A stretch of 10,582 nucleotides of DNA, from positions 1 to 10,582 of the forward strand of contig JAAZCH010000267.1 in assembly GCA_012513395.1 (NCBI GenBank), read 5' to 3'. The notes under the pieces are model-generated. The model saw only the letters and a program-made list of their open reading frames with translations. It searched no databases and had not been told where the DNA came from. Each line of letters starts with the position of its first letter. Position 1 is the stretch's first letter. Both the position numbers and the translations under genes were made by a program. Origin of the DNA: Tissierellia bacterium. Its GTDB lineage: Bacteria; Bacillota_A; Clostridia; Tissierellales; Peptoniphilaceae. Shown piece by piece: positions 1 through 7,300 of this stretch.

Positions 1-177
1 ATCGTCATCATCATCGTCGTCATCATACCTGTCGTCATCCCAATCGTCATCATCTAGTAAATCATCAAAGATATCATCTAAGTCATCTACTTTAATACCA
101 TAAATCTTTTCGTAATAATCGTCATAATCATCATCTATGTCGTCCCAATCGTCAAATAAATCATCAAAATCAATATC
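1..177 (-). repeat. In-frame GAT/GAC-rich low-complexity tract encoding Asp-rich tail
   Basis: This stretch codes for residues 191-249 of the RsgI-like protein. Asp codons dominate and recur in short units such as DDWDD, DDYDDYY and DDLDD, with interspersed Trp, Tyr, Phe and Leu. On the plus strand it appears as runs of ATC and GTC triplets, densest at positions 1-60. Because the unit is a triplet, length changes by slippage would alter the number of acidic residues without breaking the frame. Such acidic extracellular tails could bind cations; that role is inference. Confidence 0.75.
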
Positions 178-747
178 TGTTTTCTTTAGAATATATAAAA
201 GATCTCCTACTTTCATATTTTTTAATTCATCAGGAGTAAATCTTACATCTTTTCTTCGAATTGCTTCAATAAGTTCTAATCTTGCTCCACTCATTCCCAA
301 TTCTTTTAAAATATCGTCATCATACCTATCGTCTAATTCTTTGGTAACAATTCTTCCGTTAATTTGTCTGTAATTCAAATGGCCGTCCAATTTTTCTTTA
401 AGTTCACTCAAGCTATATTGTCCTCCACCTTCGTGGGATACCATTATCGCATTGTCTAATTCTTCTTTGAAATACCCTGCAATTATTAACCTATCAACCA
501 AATCTTCGATTACATCATCTAAGTCTCGATCTCTTAGCTTATATTTTTTCAAGATATCCATCCCATCTTGATTTAATGGTTCTAAAGATGTAACCTTTCC
601 TAGTCTATTAGTGTTTATTTGTATAGAAGGATTTAAATCTAGAATATAACTTCCCACCACTGAAAAGTTTAAAAGATAAATCGTCCCTGCTAATAGAGCT
701 AAAAGTGCAAAAATAATAAATGTATTTCTTGCTGTCATTTTTTTCAT
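1..747 (-). CDS. Membrane-anchored protein with RsgI-like extracytoplasmic domain and Asp-rich tail (3' end outside window)
   Basis: My own translation from ATG 747 is open for 249 codons to the window edge with no stop, so the C-terminus is missing. The start has a good ribosome binding site (GGAGG, 8 nt upstream). Residues 1-9 are a short basic cytosolic stub and about 10-32 a single membrane segment. Residues 34-47 (YILDLNPSI... then N45, N47) match the conserved start of the RsgI periplasmic domain, followed by GKVTSLEPLNQDG and a charged helix to about residue 93. In RsgI anti-sigma factors the Asn-Pro bond of this motif is reported to undergo self-cleavage; here it would be N39-P40. Residues 150-190 form a helical region. 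From about 191 the protein becomes extremely Asp-rich (DDWDD-type repeats, ending in eight Asp at the edge). The N-terminal cytosolic sigma-binding domain of true RsgI is absent and no sigI gene is adjacent, so I infer an ectodomain-only homologue of unknown function, not a working anti-sigma factor. Confidence 0.8.
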   Translation of the reverse strand, partial: MKKMTARNTFIIFALLALLAGTIYLLNFSVVGSYILDLNPSIQINTNRLGKVTSLEPLNQDGMDILKKYKLRDRDLDDVIEDLVDRLIIAGYFKEELDNAIMVSHEGGGQYSLSELKEKLDGHLNYRQINGRIVTKELDDRYDDDILKELGMSGARLELIEAIRRKDVRFTPDELKNMKVGDLLYILKKTDIDFDDLFDDWDDIDDDYDDYYEKIYGIKVDDLDDIFDDLLDDDDWDDDRYDDDDDDDD

Positions 748-772
748 TTTAATTTCCTCCTTGTTCTTCAAT

Positions 773-793
773 AGTATAACTTTTGAAGTTCAA
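773..793 (-). promoter_or_regulatory. Possible -10 element and adjacent palindrome upstream of the RsgI-like gene
   Basis: On the minus strand a TATACT hexamer (773-778) lies 25 nt upstream of the ATG at 747. Immediately upstream is the 11-nt palindrome TTGAACTTCAA (783-793). No good -35 hexamer stands at 16-18 nt from TATACT, and I see no sigma-I-type promoter sequence. Some promoter is expected here because a terminator separates this gene from the lipoprotein gene upstream. The assignment is weak. Confidence 0.25.
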
Positions 794-822
794 AAAATAT
801 TGCATGAGAAATAAAAATATTT

Positions 823-860
823 AAAAAAAATAAAACTGACCGCATCATACATCAGTCAGT
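823..860 (-). terminator. Rho-independent terminator after the lipoprotein gene
   Basis: Read on the minus strand, ACTGAC (855-860) pairs with GTCAGT (835-840) around a 14-nt loop and is followed by a U-tract, TTTATTTTTTTT (823-834). It begins 4 nt after the TGA stop of the lipoprotein gene. The stem is only 6 bp, but the long U-tract and position support it. Confidence 0.65.
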
Positions 861-864
861 ATTA

Positions 865-1389
865 TCAATTGTTATTTGAAATTACTAAATCATCCATTTG
901 AAATTCTTCCCAAACACTTTCTCCCTTTGGAGAAATGTCTGTATAAAGAATTATTTCATCTGGATACTTCAAAGCTCTTATGCTGATATTCATCTCTTGT
1001 TTTTTTAAATATTCTTTGTAATATGTATTATAATTTGGGTCTTTATTTTCTTTTGCTTCTTTTATGTATGGTACAATGTCTGGATCTTTATCGAAATTCT
1101 GATAGTAAATTTTATAATCAAAAATTGCATCACAGACGTCATTTTTTACTTCTTCTTTATAATTTTCTATTTTGCAGCCTAATAGTTCGTAGTATTGACT
1201 GAAAGTTTCTTTGGTCTCTTCCCACATATAGTTTTCTAAATATTCTTTGTTATCAACTTTATCTTGGGCGTCATTTTTTTCAGCGACTTCTGACACTAAA
1301 ACAAAATTATTAGCTTCTTGTGAGGAGGAGCATGAAGATACATTTATCAATACAAAAACTAGAACTAATATTATTCCTAATTTTTTCAT
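865..1389 (-). CDS. Small putative lipoprotein, unknown function
   Basis: A 174-residue protein starting at ATG 1389, with GGAG about 9 nt upstream. The N-terminus is a typical lipoprotein signal: KK at residues 2-3, a hydrophobic core at 4-17, and a lipobox VSSC ending at Cys20, followed by a Ser/Asn linker. The mature part is highly charged and rich in Lys, Glu, Asp and Tyr, probably alpha-helical in the middle (residues 48-130), with a short strand-like C-terminus (135-171). Two cysteines, C72 and C86, sit 14 residues apart and could form a disulfide outside the membrane. I recognise no family. It is expected on the outer face of the cytoplasmic membrane. It has its own candidate promoter upstream and a terminator immediately downstream, so it is probably monocistronic. 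The neighbours give no firm clue to its role. Confidence 0.85.
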   Translation of the reverse strand: MKKLGIILVLVFVLINVSSCSSSQEANNFVLVSEVAEKNDAQDKVDNKEYLENYMWEETKETFSQYYELLGCKIENYKEEVKNDVCDAIFDYKIYYQNFDKDPDIVPYIKEAKENKDPNYNTYYKEYLKKQEMNISIRALKYPDEIILYTDISPKGESVWEEFQMDDLVISNNN

Positions 1390-1409
1390 TTCAATTCTCC
1401 AAATTCATT

Positions 1410-1439
1410 AATATACTATTAATCATAATTTTACATCAA
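1410..1439 (-). promoter_or_regulatory. Candidate sigma-A promoter for the lipoprotein gene
   Basis: On the minus strand TTGATG (1434-1439) and TATATT (1410-1415) are separated by 18 nt and end 21 nt upstream of the ATG at 1389. Both hexamers are fair matches to TTGACA and TATAAT, but the whole region is AT-rich, so chance matches are easy. The strong terminator just upstream (1471-1513) makes a promoter in this interval likely. Confidence 0.4.
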
Positions 1440-1470
1440 GTTATCAATAAAATAGTTACAATATATTAAC

Positions 1471-1513
1471 AAAATAAAAAGTGCAGATTATCTTTATTTT
1501 TAGATATCTGCAC
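1471..1513 (-). terminator. Strong rho-independent terminator after the PHP phosphatase gene
   Basis: Read on the minus strand, GTGCAGAT (1506-1513) pairs perfectly with ATCTGCAC (1481-1488). The stem extends by further pairs (ATCT with AGAT) after a one-base bulge, enclosing an A-rich loop. It is followed by TTTTTATTTT (1471-1480). It begins 18 nt beyond the TAA stop at 1532. Confidence 0.88.
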
Positions 1514-1531
1514 CACATTTTTTCATTTAAA

Positions 1532-2329
1532 TTATGAAGAAACATTTTCAAGACTATATCCTTTGTATCTTTCTTTTTTGTAGTCTAATTTATCAATTAG
1601 TTTTATTCCCAGTTCTTCAGCCATAGCCTTTCCTCTCATCACAGCTTCATCCAATAATTCTTCTGGAGCATGAGCATCAGAGTTTAAGATATACTTAATG
1701 TCGTATTCTTTTGAAAGCTCAAATACTTTTTTATCTGGATATCTTCTTCCATTTCGAAGACCATTTCCATTAATTTCTATAGGGATATCTAAATCTTCAC
1801 ATGCTTGGAATATGATTCGCATAGCTCTTTCGCAGGTCTCGTCCCATTCATTATTATTATATCCTTCTAATGCCAAGTCCGGATGTGCCACAAAGGCAAA
1901 GATTCCAGAGTACAATGCCTCTCTTACTTCTTTCGCATATTGCATTAACTCCCTAGCATTCTTAGGGCCAAAGTTATCCATTTCCCTATTTTTTCCGCTT
2001 CTATGTTGGCCTAATACAAAAAGTTCATAGCCGTACTTATCTTTAAACATTTCATAATTTTCCAGCGCATCCAAGTAATATTCTGCTTCAAAGCCTTTAA
2101 TTACTTTTATTTCATCCTTATACTTTTCTATAACCTCGTCCAATTCTCTATTATAAGCTTCAAAATCTTCCCAAAGCATTCTATATGGGTCAGCATTGTC
2201 TTTGTGAGGTACGTGTTCTGTCATGGCGATTTCTTCAAAACCTAATTCTATCGCCTTTTTTATATAATCTTTAATCTCACCTTGTCCATGGTTACACCAT
2301 CTCGTGTGAGTATGATAATTTGCTATCAT
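1532..2329 (-). CDS. PHP-domain histidinol-phosphatase-like phosphoesterase
   Basis: A 265-residue cytosolic protein, the usual length for the HisJ/HisK-type PHP histidinol-phosphatase family. It starts at ATG 2329 with a strong site (GGGAGG, 5 nt upstream). Metal-binding motifs of the PHP barrel occur in order: HTHTRWCNHG at the N-terminus (H6, H8), TEH (E38, H39), FEAEYY (E81, E83), GQHRSG (H109), AHPD (H149) and NSDAH (D218, H220). Family members hydrolyse histidinol phosphate in histidine synthesis using a multi-metal centre. However, no other his gene lies in the window, and PHP proteins of this subgroup may act on other phosphoesters, so the substrate is not settled. The gene follows the CHR transporter by 95 bp. 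That gap contains plausible promoters and no clear terminator, so both separate and shared transcription are possible. A strong terminator follows. Confidence 0.88.
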   Translation of the reverse strand: MIANYHTHTRWCNHGQGEIKDYIKKAIELGFEEIAMTEHVPHKDNADPYRMLWEDFEAYNRELDEVIEKYKDEIKVIKGFEAEYYLDALENYEMFKDKYGYELFVLGQHRSGKNREMDNFGPKNARELMQYAKEVREALYSGIFAFVAHPDLALEGYNNNEWDETCERAMRIIFQACEDLDIPIEINGNGLRNGRRYPDKKVFELSKEYDIKYILNSDAHAPEELLDEAVMRGKAMAEELGIKLIDKLDYKKERYKGYSLENVSS

Positions 2330-2370
2330 TAATTCCTCCCTTAATTCTAAGCGACTACTCGCATCAATAA

Positions 2371-2419
2371 ATAATATTCTCCCGTTATTTAGTCTATCAA
2401 ATCTGTGCTTCTACGTCAA
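2371..2419 (-). promoter_or_regulatory. Two overlapping candidate promoters for the PHP gene
   Basis: On the minus strand TTGACG (2414-2419) is followed after 17 nt by TAGACT (2391-2396). A second pair, TTGATA (2395-2400) and TATTAT (2371-2376), is spaced by 18 nt. Both lie between the transporter stop at 2425 and the PHP start at 2329. The second pair has the better -10. The short inverted repeat GCGACTACTCGC (2351-2362) lies downstream in the presumed leader and may be incidental. Confidence 0.45.
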
Positions 2420-2424
2420 ACCAT

Positions 2425-3609
2425 CTACCATATAAACCCTAAAATTAACATTCCCATAACAATTAAAGGAGCAGGAATTTTCTTGGTCAATAATAATGCT
2501 GTAGTGATAGCCATAACAATTATATTTTCTAATTCAAGTCCACTACTTCTCATTAAAATTATAGCAGACGTTGTAATAAGCCCACCAGCCACTGCTGTAA
2601 TTCCCCTAAGAGATATTTTTATTCCTTTAATTTTTTTAAGATCTTCCCATATGGGATATACAAAAAATATTAACAAAATACCCGGCAAAAATATTCCAAT
2701 ACCTCCAGCCATAGCTCCTAAAATTTGGTAAAATGCTCCATTGCCTCTTGCTGCCATTCCCCCTGCATAGGCACTAAAGCTAAACATTGGACCAGGCATC
2801 CCTTGGACAATTCCAAAACCCGTTAAGAATTCTCTATTCGTCATATATTGATTTATTTCCACTAAGTCACTATGCATAAGAGGTACTACAACTTGTCCTC
2901 CTCCTATAACTAAGTAACCATATCTATAAAAACTTTCAAATAAATCTACTAAGTGATAATCCGTCACGTTGCTTAGGAGAACTCCACCTAAAGCAAAGAA
3001 TAAAAAAATGATAAAATATTTCCAAGGTGGTCTTATGCTAACTTTGTTCCACAAATTTTCTTCCTTAGAAGTCATTACAGAAACTAATCCTCCTATTAAT
3101 AATATCCCTGGAAATACCCAAGCATTTCTAAAAAAATAAGTCACTATAGCACCGATTAAAAAAAGTCCAAGAGTTATTCCATCTGTAATAACTTTTTTTC
3201 CAATTCTATACGAAGCAACTAAAATAAATCCTACAGCCATAGCCCCAACGAAACGAAGTCCATCTTGAGAAATATTTATGCTATCCATAAATTTACTCAA
3301 AAATGAAAGAGTAGTCATAATTATTAAAACTGGAAGTGCCCAAACCAACATGGTTAAAATCGCAAGTTTTGGTCCTCCTACCTTGTATCCAATTGCAACT
3401 ATGCTTTGAGTGCTACTGGGTCCTGGCAGTATTCCAGTCAATGCTATAAGTTCAACTAATTCCTCTTCCGTAAGATATTTCTTTTTGACGACCAACTGAT
3501 CTATAAAGACTCCAAAATGAGCCTCTGGTCCACCATAAGCACCTAAAGAACAAATTAAAACATCTATTAAAAATGTACCCCAAGATACTCTTTCTTTATT
3601 TTTTATCAT
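2425..3609 (-). CDS. chrA: Two-domain chromate-family (CHR) ion transporter
   Basis: A 394-residue polytopic membrane protein with about ten to twelve hydrophobic segments. It is a fusion of two homologous CHR domains, the long-chain form of the family. The N-terminal half carries GGPEAH (26-31) and LPGPSSTQS (61-69). The C-terminal half carries the corresponding GGGQVVVPL (236-244) and QGMPGPMFSFS (269-279). A charged cytosolic linker at about 181-196 joins them. Characterised members export chromate using the proton gradient, giving chromate resistance, but many homologues in anaerobes are untested and may carry other oxyanions, so the substrate is inferred from family only. I place the start at ATG 3609, where AAGGA lies 4 nt upstream. 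A TTG at 3621 would add four residues, but has AGAGG only 1 nt before it. The gene is preceded by the surface-protein terminator, so it begins a new transcription unit; a palindrome upstream could be an operator. Confidence 0.88.
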   Translation of the reverse strand: MIKNKERVSWGTFLIDVLICSLGAYGGPEAHFGVFIDQLVVKKKYLTEEELVELIALTGILPGPSSTQSIVAIGYKVGGPKLAILTMLVWALPVLIIMTTLSFLSKFMDSINISQDGLRFVGAMAVGFILVASYRIGKKVITDGITLGLFLIGAIVTYFFRNAWVFPGILLIGGLVSVMTSKEENLWNKVSIRPPWKYFIIFLFFALGGVLLSNVTDYHLVDLFESFYRYGYLVIGGGQVVVPLMHSDLVEINQYMTNREFLTGFGIVQGMPGPMFSFSAYAGGMAARGNGAFYQILGAMAGGIGIFLPGILLIFFVYPIWEDLKKIKGIKISLRGITAVAGGLITTSAIILMRSSGLELENIIVMAITTALLLTKKIPAPLIVMGMLILGFIW

Positions 3610-3613
3610 AATT

Positions 3614-3618
3614 TCCTT
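3614..3618 (-). promoter_or_regulatory. Ribosome binding site that fixes the chrA start
   Basis: On the minus strand AAGGA lies 4 nt before ATG 3609. This spacing is a little short but better than the 1-nt gap between AGAGG and the alternative TTG at 3621. It is therefore the reason for preferring the shorter protein. Confidence 0.6.
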
Positions 3619-3675
3619 CAACCTCTACAAAATTTCTTATATTTTTGATACCCATAGTAGATGTTAATAGTCTAA

Positions 3676-3699
3676 TTTATAATAGATTTTACAAAATCT
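3676..3699 (-). promoter_or_regulatory. Candidate operator palindrome and -10 element upstream of chrA
   Basis: Positions 3684-3699 form a perfect inverted repeat, AGATTTT and AAAATCT separated by 2 nt. Two bases further along the minus strand lies TATAAA (3676-3681), a fair -10 hexamer. This would place the transcription start about 60 nt before the ATG at 3609, with the palindrome inside the promoter spacer, a usual place for repressor binding. No strong -35 is visible and the region is AT-rich, so the promoter itself is tentative. Confidence 0.4.
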
Positions 3700-3700
3700 T

Positions 3701-3748
3701 AAAATAAAAAGCTTATTAAAAAGTGAGTTCACTCTTAAATAAGCTTTT
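3701..3748 (-). terminator. Long rho-independent terminator after the surface-protein gene
   Basis: Read on the minus strand, AAAAGCTTATT (3738-3748) pairs with AATAAGCTTTT (3707-3717). An inner helix, AAGAGTG with CACTTTT, caps it with an AACT loop. The downstream U-tract is TTTTTATTTT (3701-3710), partly within the stem. It starts 8 nt past the TAA stop at 3756. Confidence 0.9.
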
Positions 3749-3755
3749 CGTTGAT

Positions 3756-4385
3756 TTAATTATTTACAGTCTGCCAAATTTCATATTCGTCAAGATTTTC
3801 TCTCTGGGAAGTGTGATTTATTGCTCCTTCTAATATCTCATAGTATGCCCAGTGACTATTATCGATGTCATTAAATGGCGATTGGATAAATATATTTTCT
3901 ATGCTGGAGTTGTTAGTTTTTCTATTGAACATTCTATTCATCATAGTTACAACCTCAGCCCTCGTAATAGGATTATCGGGTCTAAATGTCCCATCCTCAT
4001 AACCTTTTATTCTATCATTTAAATATCCCTGAGTTATAGCATCTTCTGCCCAATGGTCTCGTGTATCTTTGAATGGATTAATTCCAGAATTTTTATTGTC
4101 CATTGATATCAAGATCTGTGCTATTTCTCCTCTAGTTATTGAGGAATTTGGTCTGAAAGTTCCATCGGGATAACCTTTCATCAATCCTTCTTTAAGCATA
4201 GCGTTAATGGCTCCATTTGCCCAATAATTTAGATCCATATCTGAAAAATTCGGCTTAGAATTATCCAAAGTATTAAACCCTTTAAGCTTGGAAATTAATA
4301 TCGCTACTTCACTTCTAGTGATAGATCTATCTCCTTTAAAACTTCCATCTGAATATCCGTTGATGTAGCTGCTATGATTTTCTGT
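3756..4385 (-). other. S-layer homology (SLH) anchoring region
   Basis: This region encodes residues 1457-1665 of the C-terminal frame. SLH 1 is the short form (NGYSDGSF, ITRSEVA). SLH 2 runs from FSDMDLNYWA to ITRGEIA, and SLH 3 from FKDTRDHWAE to ITRAEVV. A last half-unit, FNDIDNSHWAYYEI, precedes the stop. The TRxE motifs needed for wall-polymer binding are kept in all three. There is no LPXTG sortase motif, so anchoring is non-covalent. Confidence 0.92.
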
Positions 4386-7300
4386 AATCATATTAACCAC
4401 AGGAGTTTTTATTGTAGGAATAGATTTTGGCGATGATTCAAATAAAATATCAAGATAATTTCTATCGATTGGAAAATCTGGTATAGGTTTTGGCTCCACT
4501 GGTTCTACCGGTGGCAATGGAGGAGTTGGAGGTTTCGGTTGTGTTGGAATATCCTCTTCTTTCTTTTTCATAACTTCTACCGTCACTTCTTCACTTAAAT
4601 CTTTATTTTCCTCTTGAGATTTTACTATGATTTTTTCGCTCAAAATCAGTGGTGCATCTAAATCTATTGTCCACTTTCCATTTTCATCAACTGTCGTAGT
4701 AATGGTCTCGCCATTTGGAGTTTGTATAAATATCGTAGCTCCCCTTACGCCTGTTCCACTAATTTTAATATCTCCTTCTATGGGCTGATAGGCGGTAGGG
4801 GTAGCAGATGTGTTGTCAATAATCTCTGATTTTGTAACATTTATCGGCAAGGTCTCTGCAACTAGTTCATCTAAAATAATTTTTATAACTTTTCCATTAT
4901 CTTCAATACTTAGTAGAGTTTCATCTAATGGATTTGTGGATAAATTGTAATCTGTAAATTCACTTAGATTTACTATTTTTTCTAAGTTGTTTTTGTCTGT
5001 CAATTTAACAGAAAGTCCAGTTAAATTTAATATATCGCCATCCTTATAGTTAAGATTTGTTGGTTGTGTCACTACCTGAAGATTTACTATATTATCTTTG
5101 TCAAATTCAACTAAGGTCGCATTGGCAGTAAATATAGTATTTTCATTTATCGTTCTCTCTGCTGGCGTCCAAGCGTAATCCTTGTACCCATCTTGTAATG
5201 TTACTGATGGAAAATAACTATCTGCCAAAATAATTCCTGGTTTTACCCTGTAAGTTTTATTATTTTCAATAGCAATACCAGCACCTGCTGTGAATGTTAC
5301 AGTAACATAATTTTCAGGTATTGTAACATCATTTATATCTTCATATATATGAGGTCTGAAGTTAGCTGTGTATTTCGCATCTGTATAACCAGTTGTTGGT
5401 CTTTCAGGTTTAAATGATAGACTTGTACTTACCTCTGTAGCACTAGAATCTGTCCAGTTTACAAAATCGTATCCGTCATTTGGTGTAGCAATTGAGCCAG
5501 TTGATGATGTAGCATCAGGATTTATAGTCTCAGTAGTCGGGCTAACTGTTCCACCTGTTCTTGCAACATAAGTTATAATAACATCCTCTTTAGCGACCAC
5601 AGTTGCGAAAGCCTCATCACTTATAGATTTTCCTAACACTTGGGCTTTTGCAGTTATAGTTTGTCCAGTTGCTAAGTTTTCTGTAGAATAAGTCCAAATT
5701 CCTTGGTCATTAGCTTTTATTTTTTCTACAATAGCTCCAATGGTTAAGGTTATTTCTGCATTTGGTTCAGAAGTTCCTGTAATAACTGTATCACCAGCAG
5801 TTACTTTATTTATTGTAGGTTCTGTGGTTTTTTCCATAGCTACAATATTCAAATTATTTGTATTTATACTTATACCTTTTACAGATATTGAAATTGGATT
5901 ATTATTATTTTCCATATTTAACTTTGTGCCATTAACTGGATTAGTAGAAATAATATCTCCAAATTCTTCAAAATTATATTCTTTAGTCCGATTATTTCCA
6001 TCTGTCAACTTGACCACCAAATCTGATAAATCTAGGGACTCGCTTTCTTTGTAGCTTAGTTTTGGTTGAGTTACAATTTCTATAGACTTTACTGTATCTA
6101 AGTTAAATGGCGTTTGTGTGGCACTTACAGTAAATGATTTATTCGTTTCAGTTATAACCCTGCCTGTTGGCAACCATGTTGCATTCTCGTAACCAGTTTC
6201 TACTGTGTAACTTGGGAAATATGTTTCTGGTAATGTAGTTTCAAGTTTGACTTTATAGGTTTTGGTCTCGTTAAGAGTCACACCATCACCTGCTGCGAAA
6301 GTTACTAATATATGGTCTGGAGCATTCACATCAATATTTCCATCTATGATATTCTCTAATTCAAAATTAGCCGTATAATTTTGAGCTTCATATACTCCAC
6401 TGGATTCATTCTTTTGTGGAATGAATGTTGCATTTGAACTTACTTGAACATCATTAGAGTCTGTCCAGTTTACAAATTTATATCCTGGGCTTGGTGATGC
6501 TGTAGAGCCTTTTGCTTCTCCCGTTTCAGGATTTAATGATTCTGCACTTGGATTTACACTTCCACCTTCTCCTGCTTCATATGATATTGTAACATTTGAT
6601 AAAGGAGCAAAGTTCGCTGTATAAGTTTCTGCTACATTTAGTCCATTTACTTTTTCAGGAACATAAGTTGCCTCTGTACTTATTATCGTTGTATTAGTAC
6701 CTTTTGACCAGCCTGTAAAAGTATAACCTGAACTTGCTGTTGCTGTAGATCCTTGTGCTATTCCTGTAGTTGGAGCTACTGATTCTGTAGCTTTACTAAC
6801 TGTTCCACCTATTGTTGCAATATATTTTATCTCTACATTAGCTCCTTCTATGACTGTTATTGAATCAGCATATGTTTCCAGTTTGTTTTCTTCTTTTAAT
6901 TTTGCATTTATAATTTGTCCAAGAGACATATTTGCATTTTCAGGAACTAAGGCTATATAACTTCCATCTGCTTGTAACGTGCCTAAAACTTCTACGGGAT
7001 TTCCAGTTTCGTCTTTATTCGGGAAAATAATAGTCACAATTGGTTTATCAGTATTTTCAGGTATTGTCACTTTAATTTCCTTATCTTCAGTAATGATAGG
7101 TGATGATATCACTGGTTTAGATGAGAACTCAAAATTTATTGTACCACTTGTCTCAGCTCCACCAACGTCATAATAGTTTATCGCTTGCACTGTGACAGTC
7201 TTTCCGTCCAAATCCAATTTTGTCAATGGAGATACCGGCGTTAAATAAAGTATAGAGGTACCAAATTCTCTTTCAACAGTGAAATCATTGGGATGCATAA

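Noticed and set aside
1..60. ATC/GTC triplet runs considered as a noncoding microsatellite
   Set aside because: The runs stay exactly in frame with the RsgI-like gene, whose open frame reaches the edge without a stop.
137..373. Plus-strand open frame of 78 codons
   Set aside because: It lies antisense within the RsgI-like gene, which has a good ribosome site, membrane segment and recognisable domain. The plus-strand product is a Ser/Ile/Phe-rich shadow.
1698..2030. Plus-strand open frame of 110 codons
   Set aside because: It is antisense to the PHP gene, whose metal-binding motifs are intact. The plus-strand product has no family features.
2405..2731. Plus-strand open frame of 108 codons with hydrophobic content
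   Set aside because: The hydrophobicity mirrors the membrane segments of the transporter on the other strand. It overlaps the transporter's C-terminal half almost entirely.
3596..3655. 19-codon upstream frame on the minus strand (ATG 3655, TAA 3596) overlapping the chrA start
   Set aside because: It overlaps chrA by 14 nt, as a regulatory leader might, but has no ribosome binding site and no telling residue run. A chance short frame in AT-rich leader is more likely.
3701..3748. Long inverted repeat considered as a mobile-element end or attachment site
   Set aside because: It is a hairpin with a U-tract, 8 nt past a stop codon, with no transposase or integrase nearby. A terminator explains it fully.
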